A stretch of 64,000 nt of DNA from Asterias amurensis. Taxonomy: Eukaryota; Echinodermata; Asteroidea; Forcipulatida; Asteriidae. Made by a program: the position numbers and the translations under genes. Where the stretch lies: positions 12,148,761 through 12,212,760 of the forward strand of contig NC_092656.1 of NCBI RefSeq assembly GCF_032118995.1, read 5' to 3'. Of the stretch, positions 55,556 through 64,000 are shown piece after piece (the stretch's first letter is position 1; every line of letters begins with the position of its first letter). The notes under the pieces were generated by a model that was not told where the DNA came from, did not search any database, and saw only the letters and a list, made by a program, of their open reading frames with translations.

Positions 55556-55965
55556 TTAAAGGGACACGTTGCCTTGGATCGGGTAAGTTGGTCTATAGAC
55601 GATGTGACCTATGTTTACATTCAAACCGCCCTCTGTTGACAAAACACTATATACGTCATGTTTCGCCGGGCACTGAGTTGCGTAGTCATAGTAAGATTGC
55701 GTACACTTTCTAGCTGGCTGCCAAAACACACAGGTTTTGCCCGGCGGTATGTAGGCGAATCAGTTTATGGTTTTCGTGTAACGTCAGAGGTCACATCGTC
55801 TATAAAAAGCGTTTGAAACCGTTTGTATGAAATGCATATGATTAAAAACATATTTAAAAGTAGAATATACTTATCCTCACAAATACGCCTAGCCTCAAAA
55901 TTGCGTGATTGGCCTTTTAGTTTGCCAACTAACATGGTCTGCCATGGAGTCAAAGACTTGGCTCG
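55556..55965 (+). mobile_element. Family E element, left half, interrupted
   Basis: AAAGGGACACGTTGCCTTGG start to GTTGGTC at 55593, then resumed at 55801 as TATAAAAAGCGTTTGAAACC. It ends near ATGGTCTGCCATGGAGTC. The gap is filled by a separate element. Confidence 0.75.
55598..55800. mobile_element. 203-bp insertion with TATA on both sides
   Basis: The ends GACGATGTGACCTATGTTTA and AACGTCAGAGGTCACATCGTC-type are inverted over about 13 bp (GACGATGTGACCT). TATA flanks both ends, where the intact family E element has a single ATA. This fits a TA-targeting DNA transposon. Confidence 0.78.
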
Positions 55966-56186
55966 AAAAAAATACTAAAAGTTTGTTTAGCTGGGTGCTA
56001 TATCATGAGCGATTAGCAAACGCTTTTGTACACAGTATTTTCACACACACAATGGAAGATGTTTGTGCAGGCTTGAGTTTACAAGCTTTATAGATAAATT
56101 CAGTCTGGGCAAAGCTTAAGGAGTAAACTTTACACTTTTGCCCTCTTCTACTCGTATAGGCCAAACTGGCCAACATTGTGCCTCCT

Positions 56187-56386
56187 AGTCTTGGTGCAAA
56201 ACGTTTCTCGTTTCCCTTTCACGCACACCGCGGCCAATTCACCGACAGCGCCCGCACCGACTCACCTCCACTCACGCCCCGGAGAAACGGGGCGGTGAGT
56301 GGACTAAGTCAGGTGAGTCGGTGCGATTGGTGAATTGGCCGCGGTGTGCGTGAAAGGGAAAAGAGAAACGTCTTGCACCAAGACTA
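56187..56386. mobile_element. Fold-back element G, copy 1
   Basis: About 200 bp that is nearly one palindrome: AGTCTTGGTGCAAAACGTTT ... CGTCTTGCACCAAGACT. Inner arms: CACACCGCGGCCAATTCACC and GGTGAATTGGCCGCGGTGTG. The loop is CACGCCCCGGAGAAACGGGG. Confidence 0.85.
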
Positions 56387-56463
56387 TGTGCCTCCAAGAA
56401 CGACCATCCATCTTTGAAATAAATGTCTCACATAATAGATCAGGTTGTTTTGTTCTTGGTTTG

Positions 56464-56488
56464 ACCTCCGTGGTTTGACCACGGAGGT
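56464..56488. repeat. Short hairpin
   Basis: ACCTCCGTGGT, TTG, ACCACGGAGGT: an 11-bp perfect stem with a 3-base loop. Confidence 0.8.
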
Positions 56489-56828
56489 ATGATTGTCTTG
56501 GAAAACACATGTGCACATGTGGCTACATTTTCATGTAGATATATACCATTGGGCCATACAGTTTGTCGAAGGTCGTGGCCCATTTTAGCATACACTCGCG
56601 TAATGGGTACCGGCGCGATTCTTTGCAATTTGATAGCCCATCTTCAAGGTACTCAGACTCAGTCATAAATGTTAACATTACTGATCGCGGGTTTCAAATA
56701 GGTTTGCCCATGCATGAAGCAATAAACCAGTATTGTGTTCCACTGTCCATGTCCCCCCACACAAACTCCCAAAACAATCAGTGTACAGTTATAAATAATT
56801 TAAAAGTACAACAACAAAAACCAACAAT

Positions 56829-57019
56829 GCATACTTGGTTTGCGGTAACACCATATTTATGTGCATCTACTTGTCAGGTAGAGTTTGTTCTTAAGAGAAC
56901 TGTCTTGCTTTATTCTACTACCGCGGAGCAGATGTTCGTGGGTTCGAGAGACTTCTCAGTTCTGAAAAGAACTGTCCTGGCAAGTAGATACACACATGGT
57001 GTTACCGCAAACCCAACAT
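56829..57019. mobile_element. Inverted-repeat element, about 190 bp
   Basis: Outer arms TTGGTTTGCGGTAACACCAT and ATGGTGTTACCGCAAACCCA; inner TGTGCATCTACTTG and CAAGTAGATACACACA. The middle has AAGAGAACTGTCTTGC and GAAAAGAACTGTCCTGG. An open frame across it is a by-product. Confidence 0.75.
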
Positions 57020-57360
57020 ACATTGATACCTCACTATACAATGCCTCAAATCCTATAAAAACCAACAAACTTCAAAGTATCACAGCTATTTTATACAGTA
57101 AAGGGGAAATTATCCATTGACTCTTGTCTTGAACTTGTATCCTCTACTCAATGTTATGATAAAGAGTTCCAGGGTCCGTGGAGTTAAGCTCCCTGCAAAT
57201 AACAACACCCTACACCGGAGTAATGTTCTTAAAGTCACCTGGAAGTGGTATTTTTTGAAAATAAAGCTTTTGTCACTAATATATGTGTTTTGATGAGTGG
57301 AATGTGAGTAAACAGTTAACTATGGTTTAAAAAAATCAGTTATTATGTTATTTACAAATT

Positions 57361-57726
57361 TAAGAGTATACCCCGACCCGAGAGGGCGCTGTTCGTGACG
57401 TAAATCGAGGCAGACTTTGCCTGTAATGCGTAGAGTAAAGTATTTTTTATTTATTTTATTTTTTTCCGGCAATGCCGACCAGGTGTATTGCTGCTGAATG
57501 CAGAAAAAAACTTTTTGAAATGTACCAACTCACGACTTGGACGTACATGTACTTTGCACGTGTGTTTACTATACGCATTGCAGGCAAAGTCTGCCTCGAT
57601 TGACGTCACAAAAGGGGTAGGCGGAGTCAGCCCCCCAAACAACTTTATACATTTTTTAAACATATAAATCGTGACAAACAATAACTAAAAAAAATTGTTT
57701 TATTGTTCGTAAGCATATACTCTTAT
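57361..57726. mobile_element. Inverted-repeat element, about 365 bp
   Basis: Outer ends TAAGAGTATACC and GCATATACTCTTA; inner arms TCGAGGCAGACTTTGCCTGT and GCAGGCAAAGTCTGCCTCGA. Non-coding. Confidence 0.75.
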
Positions 57727-58176
57727 GTTTGAAAGAAAAACGATTTTATTTCCAGGTGACTTTAAACGTCCGAGCATCGATCTTGAAAAAAATGTCCCTG
57801 CTCCTCTTGGCAACTTATGGCCATTTTAACGGTCAGGGCTTATATTATCCAAACTACCCAAAGTTAAAAGCCAACAACACCAAGGTCGCAATGAGGAACA
57901 TTTTTACACTTTTACTGGACTATCAATACTATAGAATATTTTTGAGAAACTATACAATATATTAGGCCTAATGAAGCCGAATAATGCATTTTGTGTCAGT
58001 CAGAGTATAGCTGTCATTTTTTATGTTCGTCTGTCCGATTGTTTTCTGCGTGTCTGTCTGTTTGTTTTGTGTGTTGGTATGTTTGGCTGTTATTTACAAG
58101 CTTATGCTATCAAAATAGCCAGATATACTATTCATTACATTAATCCTGCTTTACTGCTACTTTATGTTATTTATGC
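57727..58176. other. Spacer with a weak exon-like frame
   Basis: After a TTTCCAG at about 57758 a plus-strand frame runs about 68 codons (LLLLATYGHFNGQGLYYPNY region). I do not recognise it and see no donor or partner exon, so I do not call it a gene. Confidence 0.3.
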
Positions 58177-58562
58177 TTAAAGGCAGTGGACACTATTGGT
58201 AATTGTCAAAGACTAGCCTTCACAGTTGGTGTTTCTTAACATATGCATAAAATAACAAACCTGGGAAAATTTGAGCTCAATCGGTCATTGAACTTGCGAG
58301 ATAAGAATGAAAGAAAAAACACCCTTGTCACACGAAGTTGTGTGCGTTTAGATGGTTGATTTCGAGACCTCAAGTTCTAAACGTGAGGTCTTGAAATCAA
58401 ATTCGTGGTAAATTACTTCTTTCTCGAAAACTATGGCACTTCAGAGGGAGCCGTTTCTCACAATGTTTTATACCATCAACCTCTCCCCATTACTCGTCAC
58501 CAAGAAAAGTTTTATGCTAATAATTCTTTTAAGTAATTACCAATAGTGTCCACTGCCTTTAA
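58177..58562 (-). mobile_element. Family A element, complete
   Basis: TTAA at both ends; AAAGGCAGTGGACACTATTG left, AATAGTGTCCACTGCCTTTA right. 386 bp with flanks, minus orientation. Confidence 0.88.
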
Positions 58563-59268
58563 CTCCATTATCACATGTACTTGGCTTTTATTTATCATAG
58601 AACCATGCAAATAAATGTATATCTGAATTGAATTGCTTCCTCCCTATTAATTCAGTGGGGGTGCACCCATCGATGTATTGAGAACTAGACCTCTATGGTC
58701 AGCTGTTTCGGAGTTCAGACACTTTAACAGGTGGCGCTGGATCTGATGGTCCTTGACACCGGAAAGGCATTCCTCAAGCTAGAGGGGGTCCATGGTGGTA
58801 AAACTCAAATGACCATAGCCTCCACATACGCCCACATAATATATACATGTATATACAGCGTTAACCACCGAGGGTACAGGCAGAAGAAATGTAACACCAT
58901 GGAGGAAGGAAATCCTGTTGCGGTTCGTTACGCTATTGTCACCACGAACCTTTTAAGTAGATGGTGATATCTCAAACGACAACAATTTCTTTTGCCATTT
59001 ATATTTGCTTTCTTTTACAAGGGGTGTTCTGAAAATCAAATCTCGCCAAAAAATTTGACTCTTTGCGGAGTGGATTATCTGGAGCCCATACCTACATTGA
59101 GAGTTAACAAGATCACCGGAGCCCAATTTTGGCGAGCTCTGATTTCAAAAAAAAATCTTCCTTTTTTTTATTCCCTATAATTGACACAGCTTAGCGATTG
59201 TTAATTGTTTTAACATACAATGAGATGAGATAACTGCTACATATCAGTGCATGATCAGTGGTTGTATA
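58563..59268. other. Spacer with a possible orphan exon
   Basis: After TTTAACAG (ending 58730) a plus-strand frame of 78 codons follows (VALDLMVLDTGKAFLKLEGV start) with rather even codon use. I recognise no family. At 59030-59150 an inverted repeat (TCTGAAAATCAAATCTCGCC / GGCGAGCTCTGATTTCA) explains the next open frame. Confidence 0.3.
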
Positions 59269-59661
59269 TTAAAGGAACACGTTGCCTTGGATCGGACGAG
59301 TTGGTCCATAAAAAGCGTTTGTAACCGTTTGTTATAAAATGTTTATGGTTAGAAAGATGTTTTAAAAGTAGAATATAATGATCCACACAAGTATCTCTCA
59401 AAATTGCACGGTTTTCTTTTTACGTCGCGAACTATCACGGTCGGCCATTTATGGGAGTTAAATTTGTGACTCCCATAAATGGCCGACCATGTTATTGGAC
59501 GAGTTAAAAAGAAAACCACGCAATTTCGAGGCATATATTGTGTAGATCATTGTATTCTACTTTTACATCATCTTTCTAACCATATGCATTTTATAACAAA
59601 CTGTCACAAAACCCTTTTCAAAGACCAACTCGACCGAACCAAGGCAACGTGTTCCTTTTAA
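59269..59661. mobile_element. Family E element, complete
   Basis: TTAA-bounded, 393 bp with flanks. Ends AAAGGAACACGTTGCCTTGG and CCAAGGCAACGTGTTCCTTT. The centre is a stem: GGTCGGCCATTTATGGGAGT and ACTCCCATAAATGGCCGACC. Confidence 0.88.
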
Positions 59662-60171
59662 CTGTTGTTCATAAAATGGACTTGACAACAAAAATAGTGC
59701 CCGTGTTTGTGGCTGTACACACATACATGTACATGTATACGTAGGCCTACATGAACTGCTGGTGAAGTATTCAATACAATATGAGACCTTTACAAAAAAG
59801 TAATTGAAACTTTATCTAACGATTAACAATTGTGTACTTTATCTTTTAAAAAAAACTTTGCCAAACCAACCTTCCTTTCAAAGGAACTAACACGTAAACA
59901 GACTCACCGTAAACTGCACAGCCTTTATTTTCCTATATTCCAATAGAGGACCGAGTCCGAATGTTAAGTCGTGTGTTTTCCCGTACTTCGAGCTGCGACA
60001 ATCGGAGACCGTGTGATTCTTGCTAGCTCTCGCTAAAATATTATCAGCACAAGAATGTTTCGGAAACTGGTACGTCACATGCTATGTACGCATTGGGGTT
60101 TTGTGTACACAACAGTCGGCAAACCCGGATCTCAGTATGGGGTCATCACACATTGCAGAAACGTTGATCTG
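59662..60171. other. Spacer with no gene
   Basis: Short ACATGTACATGTATACGTAG run at about 59720-59745. No coding signal. Confidence 0.4.
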
Positions 60172-60380
60172 TAGTCTTTGTGCAAGACGTTTCTCGTTTC
60201 CTTATCACGCACACCGCGCCCAATTCACCGACAGCGCGCGCAACGACTCACCTGACTTTGAAGTCCACTCATCTCCGGCGGTGAGTGGACTATAAGTCAG
60301 GTGAGTCGTTGCGTGCGCTGTCGGTGAATTGGCCGCGGTGTGTGTGAAAAGGAAACGAGAAACGTCTTGCACCAAGACTA
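60172..60380. mobile_element. Fold-back element G, copy 2
   Basis: Same family as 56187-56386: TAGTCTTTGTGCAAGACGTT ... AACGTCTTGCACCAAGACTA. The loop has CCACTCATCTCCGGCGGTGA in place of the other copy's GC-rich loop. Confidence 0.85.
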
Positions 60381-60608
60381 ATTGATCTGTTACAACTATG
60401 GCGGAAATCCTGGGCCTGATTTCAAATGGCCGATGAAAATGGGGAAAAACAATCCATCGACATCAGCAACCACACTGTATAGCGGTCTTCTGAAACATTA
60501 GAAAGGGTAATTTTTGGAGGCAAGTTTAACAAGTTGTTGAGCCCTGGCTGATGACCCCTGGGCGAACAAAGTTGTTGACAACAATAATAGTATTATCAAC
60601 AACATTCT

Positions 60609-60976
60609 TTAAAGGCAGTGGACAGGTTGTTTCTCAAAACAATTATTAGCAAAAACCTTTCTTGATAACGAGTAATTGGTAGAGGTTGATAGTATAAATT
60701 ATTGTAAGAAACGGCTCACTCTGAAGTAATTTAGTTTTCGAGAAAGAAGTAATTTTCCACGAATTTGATTTCGAGGCTTCAGATTTAGACTTAGTGCTCG
60801 AGGAAATCAAACATCTGAAAGCATACAACTTCGTGTGACATTCTTGCATTATTATCTCGCACCTTTGACGACCGATTGAGTTCAAATTTTCACAGGTTTG
60901 TTATTTTATGCATATGTTATGATACACCAACTGTGAAGGCTAGTCTTTGACATTACCAAGTGTCCAGTGTCTTTAA
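60609..60976 (+). mobile_element. Family A element
   Basis: TTAA-bounded copy with AAAGGCAGTGGACAGGTTGT left and AGTGTCCAGTGTCTTTAAAG right. The central palindrome is decayed. Confidence 0.82.
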
Positions 60977-61144
60977 AGGGAACAGCGCGTTTTTGGTGAT
61001 CACCATAACAAAAAACAATAATTAAGAATTGCTTTAATCTCAAGGTTGGGTACACTTAAAGGCAAATATAGTAGCTAATTATTTTCAACAATTCGATTGT
61101 TCTACCTCCATGATTGTTTTAATCTTGTGTAAAGTTTTAAACAC

Positions 61145-61319
61145 TTAAAGACACTGGGCACTATTGGTAATTGTCAAAAACTATTTCTCGAAAACTAAGT
61201 TACTTCAGAGGGAGCCGTTTCTGACAATCATTTTATACTATAAACAGCTCCACATTACTCGTTACCAAGTAAGGTTTTATGCAAATAACTACTTTGAGTA
61301 ATTACCAATAGTGCCTTAA
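61145..61319 (-). mobile_element. Family A element, large internal deletion
   Basis: AAAGACACTGGGCACTATTG at the left jumps at AATTGTCAAAAACT to TTTCTCGAAAACTAAG. About 200 bp of the middle is missing. The right end is ATTACCAATAGTGCCTTAA. Confidence 0.75.
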
Positions 61320-61561
61320 TACTTGTGCAACTATCAGATTTGCCCAGATCATCCCCTATAGCTTCCAGTGCACAAGCCGACAAGGACATTATACAACCCA
61401 CATCGACACAAGGTCACCAGGGACACAATGCCACCTACGGGCTGAAACAAATGTATCCTCTTCACAGTCAATAAAGAGGCATGGAAATCACCCACTTTTG
61501 GAGCCTGGCTAGTAAAACGAAATGCACTACCTTTCCAACTTATCTTAATAATACAAAGCAA

Positions 61562-61675
61562 CTACGATCAAGTGCCTTGCTCAAGGGCACAACTAGTGTC
61601 ACGACCGAGATTCGAAACACTCTGCTGCTGACGACACAAGAGCTTGGGTCCGGTGAACTAAACCAATCCGCAACG
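61562..61675 (-). mobile_element. SINE head, second family
   Basis: Plus-strand GTGCCTTGCTCAAGGGCACA, then CACGACCGAGATTCGAAACA, is the inverted head and start of the body. Confidence 0.55.
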
Positions 61676-61990
61676 ACAGGACAAAATTATTGTTTGTTTA
61701 AAGAAATTATTTAAAGCAAACTTAATGAAAAACAACAAACAAGAAGATGAAAAACTAATTATATTTCGGAAAAACAATGATTATGACTTTTTTTCAAATT
61801 AATGTTTATTTCTTTGTGAAATCGGGCTGTAATTAGCCTGATCTGCAGTCGTCTATTCTGATAGATTCCACTTTTCTTAAGTTTTCTTAGGTGCTCCCTA
61901 TACACCACTCAAGTTTTTTACTGTTCAAATTGCTAAAAAAAAAAATGAGTTGTATAAAGTCGTTGGTATTTACAGTTATCAGTTTTCAGT

Positions 61991-63196
61991 CTATTTTGAT
62001 CTCATCTTTCTGAGACAGCTCGATGGTTCCGGAATCATGTGGTACCGACACCGGAGCATCTGACGGAACACCTCCTTGAAGTGCGGGTGTTTCACCCCGT
62101 AGATGACGGGGTTGACGGCGCTGTTGAAGATGATGATCGCCCCAGTCCATGGGATGACCGGATCGCTGGGCGGTATCATCAGAGCAATGAAGAAGGGAGC
62201 CAGACAGGCAATAAAGGCGCACACCACAAGGAAGAGATTCTTGGTGATCTGTACCTGTCTCTTGCTGAAGCTTCCCGCTGGTTCCTTGTGTAGTTGAGTG
62301 CTGCTGGCACCCGAAGGATTGGAAGTGTCAGCCATCTCAATGCCCTTCCCCATCATCTTCTTCATGTGGCCTGTGACGTGGCGGTAGATCTTGAAGTAAC
62401 AGACGAACAGGATGATGAGTGGAATGGGGTAGATCAGAGCAGATAGCAACAGACTAAATAGATCGCTCGATTCGACCGAGGTGTCTTGAGTACAAGTCTT
62501 GTACTTGTCTGAGTAACCCCATTTACCGATACCGAAGAATGGAAGGGAACAGACTAATGCTGGATAGAGCCACGTAAATACCAACGTGGTTGCTATCTTC
62601 TTAGGTGTGTAGATGGAGTGGTAAGTTCCAATGGATCTAGTGATGAGCACGAATCGGTTAATGGAGATGGCCGCGAGGTTCATGATACTGCAGCCAAGGC
62701 TTGTAAACCCAATAGCAGCTGCGACAGTGCAGACCACCTCTGGCATCGGCCAGCCCTTCATGCTGAACAGCGCCACCGCTGCAAACGGTGCAGTTAGACA
62801 AGTCACCAGGTCCGCCGAGGCCAAGTTGACGACAAAAGCATTGGTGCGGGTCTGAAGCTTCTTTGATAAGACAACGGCCAGAATCACCAAGACGTTCCCT
62901 ACGAAGCCAGACAAGGCCACGAAGCAGACGAGACTGCCGATGATGGCTCGCTGCGTGTAGTCCTCAAAGCGGAAGGTTCGACCGTCTCCCATTGGCGTTG
63001 TTACGAGGATATCATCGCTAGCGGTCGTGAAGTTCTCAACAAAAGTATCGCCAGTTGAATTGATTAACTCGTCATCAGTTGTCATAACGAAATAGCTGTC
63101 ACTGGTAGCATTTTCGGGCGAGATGAAAAATGTATGCGTCTCTGTCATTAATGTCGTCGCCATATTGGTTGTCATTAAATCAGCTGCCATGGTCAT
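61991..63196 (-). CDS. Tre1/moody-like class A GPCR, paralog 5
   Basis: A true ATG at 63196 (MTMAADLMTT) gives 401 residues. It is the nearest relative of paralog 4 along its whole length: the same N-terminal landmarks, the same NST and NFT sites, GFVGNVL, NRF in place of DRY, GFTSLGCSIM in helix 3. It differs in PFFIALM in helix 6, LLLSALIYP in helix 5 and NLASAD (not NLATAD) in helix 2. Cysteines in VVCTV and TCTQD, NPVIY, KHPHFKEVFR and LRCRY are intact. A splice acceptor (CTACACCATAG) ends at 63261, so the coding exon starts at 63260, 64 bp before the ATG. The upstream exon probably lies beyond the window. The ligand is unknown; presumed G-protein-coupled plasma membrane receptor. Confidence 0.92.
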   Translation of the reverse strand: MTMAADLMTTNMATTLMTETHTFFISPENATSDSYFVMTTDDELINSTGDTFVENFTTASDDILVTTPMGDGRTFRFEDYTQRAIIGSLVCFVALSGFVGNVLVILAVVLSKKLQTRTNAFVVNLASADLVTCLTAPFAAVALFSMKGWPMPEVVCTVAAAIGFTSLGCSIMNLAAISINRFVLITRSIGTYHSIYTPKKIATTLVFTWLYPALVCSLPFFGIGKWGYSDKYKTCTQDTSVESSDLFSLLLSALIYPIPLIILFVCYFKIYRHVTGHMKKMMGKGIEMADTSNPSGASSTQLHKEPAGSFSKRQVQITKNLFLVVCAFIACLAPFFIALMIPPSDPVIPWTGAIIIFNSAVNPVIYGVKHPHFKEVFRQMLRCRYHMIPEPSSCLRKMRSK

Positions 63197-63260
63197 GGTG
63201 TCTTATGAAGCCGGTTATCTGGGTAGGCGTTCTTTCAAAGTGCACTTGGGACGAACCTCC

Positions 63261-63679
63261 CTATGGTGTAGAAAGGAAACAACAGTCTGTGTCAATTGAT
63301 CAGTCATGATGCGGACATTTACGATTAAAGTAAAGTTACTTTCAGGGCTGGCCTTTAACCCTTTTTAAAGGCACCAGTGGTATGCTAATAATGATGCTTA
63401 TATAAAATAACATCAACAATATTGTTATAAAACAGCGTACACACGTCCAGTAGCTAGATAAATGGGCTTTAAATAATCCCTGTTCATCGGGCAAATTATA
63501 TACATTTCCTTTAATTTGATTAACTCCATTGGGCTATACAACCCCAAGCTGATTTTAAGTCACCGCTTATAGGTTCAACCAGCATGTTATTTTCTTTCCA
63601 AGATACGTTATACCACCAGCCCTTTCACATAACCCATCTTTACAACTTTTTTTTAAGGGAAGCAATTTTGGTTATATAG
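63261..63679. other. Upstream region of paralog 5
   Basis: Probable 5' intron, no exon recognised. Confidence 0.4.
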
Positions 63680-63765
63680 TGGCCTTTCTCAAGGACACAC
63701 GTGCCTTGACTGGGACTTGAATTTACACTGTGCTGATCATAAACTAAAGAGCTTGAGTCTTGTGC
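63680..63765 (-). mobile_element. SINE head, second family
   Basis: TTTCTCAAGGACACACGTGC, TTGACTGGGACTTGAATTTA and GCTTGAGTCTTGTGC: an inverted, decayed copy. Confidence 0.5.
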
Positions 63766-64000
63766 TTAAAGGCAGTGGACACTATTGGTAATTGTCAAAG
63801 ACTAGCCTTCACAGTTGGTGTATCTCAACATATGCATAAAATAACAAACCTGTGAAAATTTGTGCTCAGTCGGTCATCGAACTTGCGAGATAATAATAAA
63901 AGAATAAACACCATTGACGCACGAAGTTGTGTGCGTTTAGATGGTTGATTTCGAGACCTCAAGTTCTAAACTTGAGGTCTCGAAATCAAATTCGTGGAAA
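63766..64000 (-). mobile_element. Family A element, cut by the window end
   Basis: TTAA at 63766-63769, then AAGGCAGTGGACACTATTGG. It reaches past the central palindrome (AAGTTCTAAACTTGAGGTCT) before the window ends. Confidence 0.85.

Noticed and set aside
56563-57120. 185-codon plus-strand open frame
   Set aside because: It spans an inverted-repeat element and low-complexity flanks; no homology or splice context.
1-64000. CRISPR arrays, operons or other prokaryotic systems
   Set aside because: The window is a eukaryotic genome with introns and SINEs. The tandem repeats lack the even repeat-spacer pattern.

Overview
This is an AT-rich animal nuclear window: GT-AG split genes, tRNA-derived SINEs, and many short inverted-repeat transposons. 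The gene content and the dense TTAA-flanked miniature elements suggest an invertebrate deuterostome, most likely an echinoderm such as a sea star. That assignment is inference; nothing here proves the species.

Two kinds of real gene are visible. (1) On the plus strand, 2515-16475, lie fifteen exons of one class C receptor of the GABA-B type. They join phase-correctly into 673 codons: most of the Venus-flytrap domain, all seven membrane helices and a very short tail. The first exon(s), coding the signal peptide and the start of lobe 1, were not found and probably lie upstream. (2) On the minus strand, between 22.5 and 63.2 kb, lie five paralogous class A (rhodopsin-like) receptors, each with its whole coding region in one exon. 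They have NRY or NRF in place of DRY, and NPVIY in helix 7. They look most like the Tre1/moody group of invertebrate orphan receptors. Each has a good splice acceptor just upstream of its ATG. For two of them a matching upstream non-coding exon can be proposed several kb (about 1.5 and 6.5 kb) away.

The rest is mostly repeats. Family A (about 385 bp, TTAA-flanked, a palindromic middle) occurs at least fifteen times. Family B (about 350-420 bp, also TTAA-flanked), family E (opening ACACGTTGCCTTGGATCGG), two fold-back elements, several single inverted-repeat elements and at least two tRNA-derived SINE families make up much of the remainder. Several are nested, which gives relative ages. A 3-kb block at 30.2-33.2 kb is duplicated at 33.8-35.7 kb. 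A short relic of a Ty3/gypsy reverse transcriptase lies at about 9.5 kb.

Layout: 0-2.2 kb repeats; 2.5-16.5 kb GABA-B-like gene with repeat-filled introns; 16.5-22.4 kb intergenic, with a minisatellite; 22.5-63.2 kb receptor array with repeat-rich spacers; 63.2-64 kb the start of another repeat cluster. The two gene types are both G-protein-coupled receptors, but nothing in the sequence shows that they act together.
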